Shown here: piece after piece, positions 55,309 to 64,000 of the stretch
Numbering within the stretch: the first letter of the stretch is position 1
Layout: every line of letters starts with the position of its first letter
DNA from: Bacteroidota bacterium
GTDB lineage: Bacteria > Bacteroidota > Bacteroidia > Bacteroidales > F082
Length of the DNA stretch: 64,000 nt
Assembly: GCA_009773165.1 (NCBI GenBank)
Contig: WOUZ01000005.1
Coordinates: 124,001 to 188,000 of the forward strand
Direction of reading: 5' to 3'
Notes under the pieces: generated by a model
The model's database searches: none
What the model was told of the DNA's origin: nothing
Seen by the model: the letters and a program-made list of their open reading frames with translations, nothing else
Program-made: the position numbers and the translations under genes

Positions 55309-55728
55309 TTAATCGACATTGGTACGATAATTTTCTGATAAAGGGACGATATATAGGTGATTTTCAGTGATAGAAATAATTTTCCATTCATAATCAGCCA
55401 ATCCACTCCAATTATCAACTGTGATTTTAATGATAGAGTCATTTATTGACCAGGAACCTTGAAAATTGCCATAAGTAATTGGTGGAGTACCGCACCATCC
55501 TACATTTTTCCTTTCAACTAAAACCTGATTTTCCTGAAAAGCAATGGCGTAATCATCTTTTGGTAAAGTAGTTGTACGATCAAATTTAACAAAGGAATTC
55601 TCAACTACACGGTTCGACCAAATTCCTTCCAAACCTTTGGGAACTGGTAATTGATTATCTGATTTCTTACATGAGTATAAAACACTAAAAAACAAGATCG
55701 CAAAACCAAGATAAAATGTCTTTTTCAT
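55309..55728 (-). CDS. Small lipoprotein, function unknown
   Basis: A 139-residue protein with signal MKKTFYLGFAILFFSVLYSC and lipidated Cys20, then KKSDNQLP, a weaker acidic surface-type signal. The mature part, GLEGIWSNRVVENSFVKFDR to VERKNVGWCGTPPITYGNFQGSWSIND, has the GxW start of lipocalin-like Bacteroidota lipoproteins. It is convergent with the preceding secreted protein. No function is proposed. Confidence 0.75.
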   Translation of the reverse strand: MKKTFYLGFAILFFSVLYSCKKSDNQLPVPKGLEGIWSNRVVENSFVKFDRTTTLPKDDYAIAFQENQVLVERKNVGWCGTPPITYGNFQGSWSINDSIIKITVDNWSGLADYEWKIISITENHLYIVPLSENYRTNVD

Positions 55729-55962
55729 ATAGAGGTAAAATTTTTCGTGAGATGTGATTTTGTCGTTTTTGGTTGCTTTAGTAGAAAAAGTTATTAAAAT
55801 TTGGCGCAGCTCAATCGCGTTTTAAATCCTGATTCATAAAAATGGTAAACATAGTGTTTGAATTGAAAGAAACGCGAATTCCGATCGTAAAAGTTCATCT
55901 TTTATTATGATGAAAATTTCAAATAATCAAAAAAAGTATTTCTCCTTTTATACTACTGTATA

Positions 55963-56385
55963 TCAATGCTTTAATTTAATATGGATGAGTTTCTTAATAT
56001 CAACAAGAGCTAAATCATCCAAAACGTCCAGACTAATACCACGTCCTTCAACAAATGGAACTGCGTTTCTGAGCTCAATCTTGATGTGTTCAGACACATC
56101 ACTTTCCATCACACTTTCAGTTGCTTTTTGCCCGAAAACAAATGCAACTTTTAAAAAGCCTATCCTGGGAAGCATGTAAATGATAGCTCGTTTCTTGTCC
56201 TTTATACGAAAACTCCATCCAAATTTTTTACCCGGGAAATTCCATTCAGCACGACCATCCGGATAAGCCTCCAAAACAAACTGCTGAATGCTTTTCCATA
56301 ATTTCAACTTATCGCCCAAAAATACCTCAAGAGCAGTTTCTGTGGGAATTACAGCTTTCTCCATAAAACAATTTACATCTTCCAT
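55963..56385 (-). CDS. DUF3788 family protein
   Basis: A cytoplasmic 140-residue protein with the family core YPDGRAEWNFPGKKFGWSFRIKDKKRAIIYMLP and FLKVAFVFGQKATESVM, which I recognise as DUF3788. The function is unknown. It is monocistronic, flanked by the lipoprotein gene and the S9 peptidase terminator. The plus-strand frame here is only its shadow. Confidence 0.85.
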   Translation of the reverse strand: MEDVNCFMEKAVIPTETALEVFLGDKLKLWKSIQQFVLEAYPDGRAEWNFPGKKFGWSFRIKDKKRAIIYMLPRIGFLKVAFVFGQKATESVMESDVSEHIKIELRNAVPFVEGRGISLDVLDDLALVDIKKLIHIKLKH

Positions 56386-56444
56386 AAATATAAATCTTTG
56401 TTAGTGTGACTATTAACACCATAAAAGTTTCAACGATCAAAAAT

Positions 56445-56478
56445 AAAAAAAGTCCGGCTTTGTTTCCGGACTTTTTTT
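56445..56478. terminator. Terminator after the S9 peptidase gene
   Basis: AAAAAAGTCCGG (56445-56456) and CCGGACTTTTTT (56466-56477) form a 12-bp perfect stem with a 9-base loop and symmetrical A/T tails, so it can work on either strand. It lies just after the peptidase stop. Confidence 0.85.
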
Positions 56479-56515
56479 ACAGTAATCAGCTGTTCAATTC
56501 TTTATTAGTTGCTGT

Positions 56516-58609
56516 TTATTTCAGCCAGCGGTCAAGCCAATGGAAAAAGGTACGCTGCCAGAGTACGCCATTCTGTGGTTTGAGTACCCAATGGTTTTCG
56601 TTTGGGAAATAAAGGTATTCAGCTGGGACTCCTTTTAATATAGCGGCATTATAAGCAGCCATACCTTGTGAAGCAACAATACGGTAATCGAGCTCACTGT
56701 GGATAACGAGCAATGGGGTGTCCCAGTTTTGAACAAACTTATGGGGTGAATTTGCATAGGACCATTGAGCAACTTTATTGTTTTTATCCCAGAAAGGGCC
56801 ACCTAAATCCCAATTGGCAAACCACATCTCTTCAGTTTCGAGGTATTGTTGCTCGAGGTTGAACATACCGTTGTGAGCGATGAAAGCTTTGAACCTTTTG
56901 TTATGATTTCCAGCCATCCAATACACTGAAAATCCGCCATATGATGCTCCTACTGCTCCTAACTTTTCGGCATCCACATAGGGTTCTTTCGAAACGGCAT
57001 CGATAGCACTGAAATAGTCTTTCATATTTTGTCCGCCATAATCACCACTGATTTGCTCGAGCCACTCCTGACCAAAACCTGGAAGTCCCCGCCTGTTGGG
57101 AGCAACGATGATATAATCGTTGGCTGCCATCATCTGGAAGTTCCAGCGGAATGACCAAAACTGACTTACTGTACTTTGCGGTCCTCCCTGACAGTAAAGT
57201 AACGCAGGATATTTTTTAGCAGGATCGAAATGTGGAGGATAAATCACCCAAACCAGCATCTGCTTGCCATCGGTTGTTGGAACCCAACGTTCTTCAACTT
57301 TTCCGAGTGCAAGTTTATTCAGCATTTCACTGTTGATTGAAGTAATTTGATTCTGAACTCCGGTGCTTTCATCAATAGCGACCAATTCAACAGGCGATGA
57401 CATCGACATGCGAGTACCCACAAGGCTATTCCCTGCAACCATCACACTGTTATAACTGTGAACTCCTTCTGTGATTTTCTTAATTTCTTTTGTTTCCAAC
57501 CCATAGGAATACACCTGGTCAAGTGCATGCCAATTGCTTACGAAATAGATCTTTGAACCGTCGTTTGACCAGGCCAGGCTTTGCACGTTCTGATCAAAAC
57601 TTTCTGTAAGATATTGTTTTTCACCTGTTTGTACATCAATCAAATAAAGCCTGATTTTATCTGCCTCATAACCATCACGCTCCATGCTTTCCCAAACGAT
57701 GAACCTGCCATCGGGTGAAAAAACAGGGTTCATATCATAGCCCATCATTCCGTTTGTAAGATTGAGGGTAGTTTTAGATTCGAGGTTGTACTGATACAGA
57801 TCTGAATTGGTGGAGAGGCTGTAATCTTTCCCCTTTTTCTTTCTGCTGGTATAAACAATACTTTTACTGTCGGGACTCCATGTAATTTGTTCCATGCCGC
57901 CAAAAGGCCCAACCGGCGATTCCCACTCTTCGCCTTCCATGATATCTTTCGAATTGCTCAGTTGTTTTCCATCGTACTCAGCAACAAAAATATGTGAAAA
58001 AGCATCAACCCAATGATCCCAATGACGATACATAAGGTCGTTATTCAAACGTCCGGTCGTTTTTGGAAGATCAGGATGTAGTTCTTTCACAAGTGATTTT
58101 TTCTCCACTTCTGAAAGATACAGTATTTTCTTCTGATCAGGAGAATAAGCAAAACCACCTATTCCTTGATCAACAGTACTGATCTGAACTTTCTCAGTCC
58201 CGTCAGGATTCATCTCCCACAGCTGCATACTGCCACTTTCGGCGCTCATGTAAGCAATTTTTTTCCCATCAGGACGCCAGCGTGGGTTGTATTCACCTCC
58301 AGCAGTAAAAGTGATCCGTTTAAAATCAGAACCGTCATGTTGCATGGTATACAGCTCCGAATTGCCCTTATTCTCTTCCAAATCGTAATAGGTGATCGAA
58401 AATAACAGGGTTTGTTGATCTGGCGAAACAGCTACTTCGCCAAGTCGTCCCATCGACCACAACAATTCAGCTGTAAGACGATCGCTACTCATCTTCAGCT
58501 CTTTAGGTCCGATAACTACTGGTTCATCTTTGATTTCAACTTTCTCATTTTTACATGACACAGCGCTTAGCATCAGCATCAATGCAATGGGGTAAAGGAT
58601 TTTTTTCAT
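56516..58609 (-). CDS. Lipoprotein S9-family (DPP/acylaminoacyl-type) peptidase
   Basis: A 697-residue lipoprotein with signal MKKILYPIALMLMLSAVSC (Cys19). The N-terminal half (about 35-390) is a TolB/PD40-like beta-propeller (GGEYNPRWRPDGKKIAYMS, VFSPDGRFIVWESM). The C-terminal alpha/beta-hydrolase domain has Ser556 in GASYGGFSVY, Asp641 in HSELDYRIV and His673 in NENHWVLKP. It probably cleaves small peptides in the periplasm or at the surface, as S9B/C peptidases do in asaccharolytic and peptide-using Bacteroidota. It is monocistronic with its own terminator. Confidence 0.94.
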   Translation of the reverse strand: MKKILYPIALMLMLSAVSCKNEKVEIKDEPVVIGPKELKMSSDRLTAELLWSMGRLGEVAVSPDQQTLLFSITYYDLEENKGNSELYTMQHDGSDFKRITFTAGGEYNPRWRPDGKKIAYMSAESGSMQLWEMNPDGTEKVQISTVDQGIGGFAYSPDQKKILYLSEVEKKSLVKELHPDLPKTTGRLNNDLMYRHWDHWVDAFSHIFVAEYDGKQLSNSKDIMEGEEWESPVGPFGGMEQITWSPDSKSIVYTSRKKKGKDYSLSTNSDLYQYNLESKTTLNLTNGMMGYDMNPVFSPDGRFIVWESMERDGYEADKIRLYLIDVQTGEKQYLTESFDQNVQSLAWSNDGSKIYFVSNWHALDQVYSYGLETKEIKKITEGVHSYNSVMVAGNSLVGTRMSMSSPVELVAIDESTGVQNQITSINSEMLNKLALGKVEERWVPTTDGKQMLVWVIYPPHFDPAKKYPALLYCQGGPQSTVSQFWSFRWNFQMMAANDYIIVAPNRRGLPGFGQEWLEQISGDYGGQNMKDYFSAIDAVSKEPYVDAEKLGAVGASYGGFSVYWMAGNHNKRFKAFIAHNGMFNLEQQYLETEEMWFANWDLGGPFWDKNNKVAQWSYANSPHKFVQNWDTPLLVIHSELDYRIVASQGMAAYNAAILKGVPAEYLYFPNENHWVLKPQNGVLWQRTFFHWLDRWLK

Positions 58610-58724
58610 ATACTGATTTCTTTCGTTTTGAACCGACTAAATTAGAATATTTTTCGCTTCTGTCGGGAAACAACTGCTATTTAGGTGTTTTCTTATCTCA
58701 GAGACTTAACTTCCTTTTGGAATC

Positions 58725-61400
58725 TTAAAGCCCGGCTGATAAATTCATGTCGCCGGCAACTCCGAAATAAATATTAAAAAAATGAGCTCCTTCAGATAGA
58801 GCAGGAAAAGTTGTTTCGTAATAAATAGTTGTTGCAGGTGCTTCAGAAGAAAAATTACCAAATGGTGTAAAAATCAACTCCGGCGAATCAGGAAAAACGC
58901 TTTCAGTGAGACTATTATCAAAATTACCTCCAATAATATAATTATGTCTTCCTCCGGGAAAAGGCGACATGCCCGGAAAGCCAATGGATCTGTATGCAAC
59001 CATCAACGCATCCAAAGCTGTCAGACTACCATTATTGTTAACATCAGCTAATTGCGAAATAAAAAAGTCAGGATTTGTTGGTTCACCAATCCATGGCAGT
59101 TGCTCCAAAACAGGGCTTTCAACTACCAAATAACTGATAATGAGCGCATCCAAAGCTGAAACCCCTGTCCAGCTGTTCCACAACCATGTATCGGAAAGCA
59201 ATCCGCTTTGGCTACTTTCCCACAAACGTAGCTTGAAAATCTGCTCCACCGCCAGGGAATCAACAGAAAAAACAAAAGAGTTTTCAGTCTGCTCCAGGCT
59301 AATCACTTCGGTTACTGCCACATTTTGACTATCAAATAACTGCACTTTCAAATCGTGAGCCTCCTGTGGTAGCGGAGTAGCATTCTGATTAAAAAAACGA
59401 AGCATTCCAGTCACTCTTACCTTTTTATTACCTGTTGTACGGATAAAAACAGGTCGCTCAGTAACCCGAAAACGTACTTTTCCTGATTGAATTGGCAAAA
59501 GTGATTCAATACCCAACGGTTGACCATTAGCAGGAAGTATCATTTTCACTGATCCCGAGACACCAACATTTAATTCAACATTTTGGACGACCGTGTTATT
59601 GGAAGTCGAACACCATACCGCATAAACTATTGTGTCTGAAGTTACAGAAGTGAATTTATACGCATTTACTTCTGTATTTCCTGTTGCAATCTCACTACTA
59701 AAACGTGTATTCTCAAGCTGTTTGCTCATGGTATTCACATAAAACCACGATTTTTTTGGTTGATGTCCATTCCAAATTTCATTTGTGAGTCCCGAACTAT
59801 TGTATTTGTTCGGATCAAGAGCATTTGCATCACGGAGCATAAAAACAAAAGCCTTATCAATACCAGCTGCAGCTGCTTCCAGAAATGATCTCATAATCCA
59901 CTGACCCTGAACTTCATAAATATCGTTAGTATCAATAACTACTGCTGCCTGAACGCTTTCAGGCTGTGTGTCATATCCAAATTCTGATAACCAAATTTCT
60001 TTTCCCGGGAGAAATGTGTTTCGGTATTCGACTATGGTTTTCAGCTTAAGTTTAAGGTTATCTGCTTCGGGGCTGATACCATGGGTTCCGTTTTCTGAAT
60101 AATGATGAAAATTCAAAACATCAGATGGAAAACCATTCTGCCGGTTAAAATCGCTCCATAACTTCATACACCGAACATACTCCAAATTAAGGCTAGCCAA
60201 ACCACCCATTACCATTTTTACCTGAGGATCAGCAACTTTCATTCCTTTTGTTGCCCCAAGCGCTCCGTTGTGTCCATCGTAATCAGCGCTACACATTGTA
60301 GCAAACTCATCGGGTGTGAAATAACCTCCTCTTGTAAACCACCATTTATCAGGTTCATTCCAGTTTTCTATATAGTTGATAAGAGATGTACCACTTTTGG
60401 GTTGCTGATCGGCTTTAAGTTTTAACAATGAAGCATTTACAGGCGTTTTGCCATAACGTGCAGCAAACTGAAACATATAATCAGCATGTTCGATGTAGGA
60501 AAAAGGAAGCAATGGGTTTTCACCTAAGCTCAATGGTTTATGCTGCGTTAATGAGTCATCAAATCCTGTTATATAAGGTGCTGCACCCTGAAGGTCGGGA
60601 CTCACAATGAGTTTGTTCGATTTTAAATCTGTGTAAAAATCATCGAAATAAAAACCCCAGCCAGGTCCGCTTACCCAACTTGGATTCCAGGCATATTGGT
60701 TATTAGGATAGCCTCGATAATCAGTAGTAGTATTGCCTTCATCCCAACCCCAATTATGATATTCTCTCACATTTCCTACACAACTCAATTTATCGATTGG
60801 ATCATTTATAAACCCATTTACTCCCATAAAATGTTGCATCAAAGGCGAAATATGCTGAACAGGTAATGGTGGTTCAGATGATTGTCCAACCGGAGTTCCA
60901 TAAACAACAATTTCAGCAACGCGTGTTGAAGGTCCCGGAATCCGAAACATTAAAAAACGTGACGTAGTGTTTATTGGTAGCTCGCGCCAACTATTATAGG
61001 TATTCAACAAAATACCTGCTTTCTTAACCCAGCTTGCGGGAGTGCCTGTAAAAATATGTAAGCTATCGCTGTCATTTACATCGAATAACCATAAAGAGCT
61101 GATTGAATACGCTTTGCCAAGATCCAGAACAATCATCGCAGGATAATAAATATCGGCATTGATCCATCCGGGTGAAAAAACTGTGACAGGCTGTCCTGCA
61201 TTTCCCGAAGCAGGATCATTTGCAAGTTGTTGCTCATCAACCCAAAGTGAGGCATCGCCTTTTGTACTGAAATTATAAAACATCGAAGCATCCAGATTTA
61301 TTTTCTGCTGCGTAAATGTTTCTTTACCAATAACAAACAGGAATAGTACCAATACTAACCTGCTTATCTTGCCAGATAAAATTATATTTATTTTTTTCAT
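58725..61400 (-). CDS. Secreted clan-A-like glycoside hydrolase with dockerin-like repeats
   Basis: About 891 residues from ATG 61400, whose signal peptide is in KISRLVLVLFLFVIGKETFTQ; an in-frame start at 61484 lies inside the small upstream gene and is rejected. A discoidin-like N-terminal region (MIVLDLGKAYSISSLWLFD) precedes a TIM-barrel-type domain with NEP (Glu349) in IENWNEPDKWW and Glu473 in WLSEFGYDTQP, the pattern of clan GH-A acid/base and nucleophile. After a beta domain come two ALDAL repeats (about 740-800, DVNNNGSLTALDALMVAY), dockerin-like calcium segments, and a final GDMNLSAGL reminiscent of the GDVN end of such Bacteroidota modules. The substrate is unknown. Confidence 0.78.
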   Translation of the reverse strand: MKKINIILSGKISRLVLVLFLFVIGKETFTQQKINLDASMFYNFSTKGDASLWVDEQQLANDPASGNAGQPVTVFSPGWINADIYYPAMIVLDLGKAYSISSLWLFDVNDSDSLHIFTGTPASWVKKAGILLNTYNSWRELPINTTSRFLMFRIPGPSTRVAEIVVYGTPVGQSSEPPLPVQHISPLMQHFMGVNGFINDPIDKLSCVGNVREYHNWGWDEGNTTTDYRGYPNNQYAWNPSWVSGPGWGFYFDDFYTDLKSNKLIVSPDLQGAAPYITGFDDSLTQHKPLSLGENPLLPFSYIEHADYMFQFAARYGKTPVNASLLKLKADQQPKSGTSLINYIENWNEPDKWWFTRGGYFTPDEFATMCSADYDGHNGALGATKGMKVADPQVKMVMGGLASLNLEYVRCMKLWSDFNRQNGFPSDVLNFHHYSENGTHGISPEADNLKLKLKTIVEYRNTFLPGKEIWLSEFGYDTQPESVQAAVVIDTNDIYEVQGQWIMRSFLEAAAAGIDKAFVFMLRDANALDPNKYNSSGLTNEIWNGHQPKKSWFYVNTMSKQLENTRFSSEIATGNTEVNAYKFTSVTSDTIVYAVWCSTSNNTVVQNVELNVGVSGSVKMILPANGQPLGIESLLPIQSGKVRFRVTERPVFIRTTGNKKVRVTGMLRFFNQNATPLPQEAHDLKVQLFDSQNVAVTEVISLEQTENSFVFSVDSLAVEQIFKLRLWESSQSGLLSDTWLWNSWTGVSALDALIISYLVVESPVLEQLPWIGEPTNPDFFISQLADVNNNGSLTALDALMVAYRSIGFPGMSPFPGGRHNYIIGGNFDNSLTESVFPDSPELIFTPFGNFSSEAPATTIYYETTFPALSEGAHFFNIYFGVAGDMNLSAGL

Positions 61401-61546
61401 TTTTTGTTGATTATCAGCGCTGCCAAGACCCCTGGAATCCATCCTGCTAATGTGAGCAGAAATACGATCAATACTGATCCGCATCCTTTGTCAACCACAG
61501 CAAGTGGCGGAAACAAAATGCATATTAAAACTCTCAAAAGTGACAT
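61397..61546 (-). CDS. YqaE/Pmp3-family small membrane protein
   Basis: A 49-residue gene in the gap upstream of the hydrolase, too short for standard ORF cut-offs. It begins MSLLRVLICILFPPLAVV, then DKGCGS, then VLIVFLLTLAGWIPGVLAAL and a short charged end (INKK). The two hydrophobic helices and the FPPLAVV...TLAGWIPGVLAA pattern are those of the UPF0057 (Pmp3/YqaE) family, small hydrophobic proteins linked to membrane potential and stress. Its TGA overlaps the hydrolase ATG (ATGA), so the two are translationally coupled. The stop and start spacing make a chance frame unlikely. Confidence 0.8.
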   Translation of the reverse strand: MSLLRVLICILFPPLAVVDKGCGSVLIVFLLTLAGWIPGVLAALIINKK

Positions 61547-61768
61547 AGTGCTAGTAAAGATAAAGATTAAACCTGTTTTATTTCACCAAAAACCCGCTGA
61601 TGCATTTATTGTTTCACCAAAAGCAGATGATATTTTTTTGCATCGCTGTGGACTTCAATATCCATTTTCATTATCAAATCATTGTGTAAAGCTAAGCTTT
61701 TATTGCTAATTTCGGCAACTGAAATCAGTGTAAACTCAAAAATGTCTTTTTTAATACTATTTAAATAA

Positions 61769-62770
61769 ATGAAATACAGATTATTACTTCTTATAGGTTG
61801 GTTATCCTTCACTCAATTAAATGCTCAGGACACCTTTTCAATCGTTGCCGTTGATACCGTTACAGGTGAGGTTGGGAGCGCAGGTGCAAGCTGCATTGAT
61901 AATAGTGCTATTGCAGGCGGAGCAAAAATAATCAGTGATATTATACCAGGAAGGGGGGCAATTCATACCCAATCTTACTGGCTGGCCACAAACCAGGTAA
62001 ATGCCCATAACCGGATGGTAGCCGGTGATTCACCTCAACAGATTATTGATTGGCTTGTGGCAAATGACGCACAAAATCTACCCGGGAGACGGCAATATGG
62101 TATTGTTGATATGGATCCTTTCGGAAGTCCCCGCTCAGCAGCTTATACCGGAGCTACAAGCATGGACTGGAAAGGCCACATTACTGGCCGGAATTATGCA
62201 ATTCAGGGAAATATTCTGCTAAACGAAGGCATAATTGATTCGATGGAAGTACGTTTTCTTCGGACAGAAGGCACCCTATCTGACAAATTGATGGCTGCTT
62301 TGCAAGGTGCTAATGTTCCAGGCGCTGACTCACGCTGCCTTAGCGAAGGTGTTTCCTCTCTCTCTGCATTTATACGTATGGCTAAAATTACAAACCATCC
62401 TGATACCCTTTTTCTCGATTTGAATGTGCCCCAAGCTCCCTATGGAGTTGAACCAATTGATTCATTACAAGTTCTTTACGATAACTGGAAAATGATTACC
62501 ACTTTGCCTGATAATCAAAAGGAAAGAGCTGAAAAATGGGAAATATTCCCCAACCCTGCAGGTGATTTCCTTTACATAAAAGTCGCTGACAATGCTGACC
62601 AATTTGCTGAACTTTTAATTTCAGATCAAAATGGCAGTGAGCTAAAACGGATTAAACGATCGAATTTTTCCAACGCAATCGACGTTAGCACATTCCGATC
62701 AGGAACTTATATTATAACAATGATTAATTCCGACGGAGGTCAGACTTACAAAAAATTCATCAAAAACTAA
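61769..62770 (+). CDS. Secreted DUF1028 protein with type IX sorting domain
   Basis: A 333-residue protein with signal MKYRLLLLIGWLSFTQLNAQ. The DUF1028 core is seen in DTFSIVAVDTVTGEVGSAGASCIDNSAIAGG and QSYWLATNQ. The C-terminal 75 residues (EKWEIFPNPAGDFLYIKV to TYIITMINSDGGQTYKKFIKN) are a T9SS type A sorting domain: a beta-sandwich with FPNP and a basic C-terminal Lys/Asn end. It should be exported and anchored by the type IX system, of which PorQ is encoded next. DUF1028 relatives are Ntn-hydrolase-like, but a catalytic role is not established here. Confidence 0.9.
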   Translation: MKYRLLLLIGWLSFTQLNAQDTFSIVAVDTVTGEVGSAGASCIDNSAIAGGAKIISDIIPGRGAIHTQSYWLATNQVNAHNRMVAGDSPQQIIDWLVANDAQNLPGRRQYGIVDMDPFGSPRSAAYTGATSMDWKGHITGRNYAIQGNILLNEGIIDSMEVRFLRTEGTLSDKLMAALQGANVPGADSRCLSEGVSSLSAFIRMAKITNHPDTLFLDLNVPQAPYGVEPIDSLQVLYDNWKMITTLPDNQKERAEKWEIFPNPAGDFLYIKVADNADQFAELLISDQNGSELKRIKRSNFSNAIDVSTFRSGTYIITMINSDGGQTYKKFIKN

Positions 62771-62904
62771 ATTTGCTAATAGCTTACTTACAAACACCTA
62801 ACTCATTTCCAGCGGCAGCTTTGAATTTATCATTCAATGCAGGTAATTCAACAACAATAAAAAGAGAGCATTCTACGTTCTCACGCAGATATCAAAAACA
62901 AGGC

Positions 62905-63969
62905 ATGCAAAAGAATAGATTTTTACCATTTTTAAGTGCATTTTTTCTTTTCACAATGTTTTTTTCCAGCACAGTGCTTCATGCACAGATCGGTGGAAGA
63001 GGCACTTACGACTTCCTTAACACTACCGTTTCGCCCAGAGTAGCAGCTCTCGGAGGCAGCGCGCTACCAATCGACGACAACGATATTCAGCTTACAGCTT
63101 TCAACCCTGCCCTTATCAATCCGGCAATGAATAATCAGCTAAGCCTTTCATATGTCGATTATTATGCTGATCTGGGTTTCAGCAGTGTTCAGTTTGGTAA
63201 AAAGATCGAAAATGTTGGGAATTTTGTGGCAAGTCTGCATTATTTCAATTACGGTAAATTTGAGTATGCGGATGAAACAGGTAACAGAGACAATACATTT
63301 GGCGCTTCTGATTACTCGCTATCACTTGGCTGGGGAAGGCAACTTGATTCAAATTTTTCTATTGGTGCCAATGCCAAATTCATTGCTTCTCAATTTGAGA
63401 GTTACAACTCATTTGGAATCGCTGTTGATGTTGCTGGCACATACCTTAGTAAAAGTGGTTGGCTCTTTTCGTTAACAGCACGTAACATTGGCTCTGAACT
63501 CAAATCCTATCTTCCTGGCGACGCTTCGGCAATGCCGTTTTCGATGCAGCTTGGAGTGTCTAAACGATTGGATCATGTGCCTTTCAGACTTATTTTACTT
63601 TATGATCATATCCAAAAATGGGATCTAACTTACAAAGATCCTATCGACCTGAAAGGAAGAATTGATCCTATCACAGGTGTTAGCTCTGAGTTGAATGGTG
63701 CTGAAAAATTTGCAGATCAGTTTATGCGTCACATTATTTTAGGCGGTGAATTTTATATTGGTAAAGGTCTGACTCTCAGAGGTAGTTACAATTACAAAAG
63801 ACGTCAGGAAATGCAGGTACCTGATAAGTTAGCTATGATAGGTTTCGCCTGGGGTGTTGGAATCAAAATTTCCAAATTCCAAATCAATTACGCCCGTTCA
63901 ACATTTCATGTGGTTGGATCACCAAATTACATTTCGATTGCAACCAATCTCGATAGTTTTAAGCGTTGA
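62905..63969 (+). CDS. porQ: Type IX secretion protein PorQ
   Basis: A 354-residue outer-membrane protein. ATG 62905 gives MQKNRFLPFLSAFFLFTMFF...AQ, a proper signal peptide; a frame open from 62773 lacks one. The mature protein starts IGGRGTYDFLNTTVSPRVAALGGSALP, the PorQ/PorV-like FadL-type pattern, and continues in Tyr-rich barrel strands. PorQ takes part in shuttling T9SS cargo to the attachment complex at the cell surface. Its neighbour is a T9SS cargo (DUF1028). No further por gene is in view before the window ends. Confidence 0.88.
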   Translation: MQKNRFLPFLSAFFLFTMFFSSTVLHAQIGGRGTYDFLNTTVSPRVAALGGSALPIDDNDIQLTAFNPALINPAMNNQLSLSYVDYYADLGFSSVQFGKKIENVGNFVASLHYFNYGKFEYADETGNRDNTFGASDYSLSLGWGRQLDSNFSIGANAKFIASQFESYNSFGIAVDVAGTYLSKSGWLFSLTARNIGSELKSYLPGDASAMPFSMQLGVSKRLDHVPFRLILLYDHIQKWDLTYKDPIDLKGRIDPITGVSSELNGAEKFADQFMRHIILGGEFYIGKGLTLRGSYNYKRRQEMQVPDKLAMIGFAWGVGIKISKFQINYARSTFHVVGSPNYISIATNLDSFKR

Positions 63970-63991
63970 TTCAATCCTGACATGAATCGTT

Positions 63992-63999
63992 TATCTTTG
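63992..63999 (+). promoter_or_regulatory. Promoter -7-like element at the right edge
   Basis: TATCTTTG near the right edge is a consensus TAnnTTTG -7 element, but the only upstream partner is a weak TTGA at 63966-63969 with a long 22-base spacer. It may serve the next gene, which lies beyond the window. Confidence 0.3.
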
Positions 64000-64000
64000 T

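Noticed and set aside
61401-61484. Longer start of the glycoside hydrolase at 61484
   Set aside because: The region codes in another frame for the YqaE/Pmp3 protein, and a good signal peptide begins only at 61400.
61606-61812. 68-codon minus-strand ORF between the YqaE gene and DUF1028 gene
   Set aside because: No recognisable family, no signal or promoter, and it overlaps the start of the DUF1028 gene antisense; it could be a remnant but I cannot support it.
63982-64000. Start of a gene at ATG 63982
   Set aside because: Only 19 bases remain in the window, and a promoter -7 element overlaps them, so coding cannot be judged.

Overview
The window looks like chromosomal DNA of a free-living member of the Bacteroidota. 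It is AT-rich. Genes are mostly preceded by TAnnTTTG-type -7 elements rather than by Shine-Dalgarno sequences. Lipoproteins carry Bacteroidota-type lipoboxes, one with an acidic surface-export signal. Type IX secretion is represented by PorQ and by a cargo protein with a C-terminal sorting domain. A decayed TonB-dependent receptor, a DUF5522 protein and a BatA-domain protein point the same way. Genus cannot be decided from the sequence alone. No rRNA, tRNA, CRISPR array, phage or insertion sequence was found.

Layout. 1-8.3 kb: end of an unidentified gene, NAD-dependent DNA ligase, a TonB receptor pseudogene, glutaminase and a very large soluble hybrid sensor kinase. 8.3-14.0 kb (minus strand): a TetR-controlled module with an outer-membrane barrel, a LolD-like ATPase, two FtsX-type permeases and a LolA-like carrier; a separate barrel protein follows. 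15.2-25.6 kb (plus): thiolase, short-chain dehydrogenase, sodium/solute symporter, CoA-transferase and two divergent KAS III-type enzymes, then a surface lipoprotein, a barrel and a lipoprotein hydrolase. The order suggests uptake, CoA activation and breakdown (or synthesis) of a short acyl compound. 25.7-36.2 kb: an unknown helical protein, DNA repair genes (AAG glycosylase, RecQ), a second hybrid kinase, a membrane glycosyltransferase-like protein, and an Lrp regulator divergent from a PLP gamma-family lyase with three 20-bp-spaced operator-like repeats between them, then polyphosphate glucokinase. 36.3-45.6 kb (minus): glycine decarboxylase, topoisomerase IV subunit A, a BatA-like protein and glutamate dehydrogenase.

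46-53.4 kb is a compact trpEGDCFBA operon ending in a DAHP synthase. It is preceded by a classical attenuator: a 15-residue leader peptide with three consecutive Trp codons, then an intrinsic terminator with a TTCG loop. 53.7-64 kb: secreted proteins, a lipoprotein, DUF3788, a lipoprotein S9 peptidase, a clan-A-like glycoside hydrolase with dockerin-like repeats, a previously easy-to-miss 49-residue YqaE/Pmp3 membrane protein overlapping the hydrolase start, a DUF1028 protein with a type IX sorting domain, and PorQ.

Most of the window is housekeeping. The parts that merit attention are the trp attenuator, the KAS III pair in the acyl-CoA cluster, the self-contained Lol-like export module, the phased Lrp sites and the inverted repeat upstream of gcvP. 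All functional statements rest on reading motifs by eye; no database search was run.
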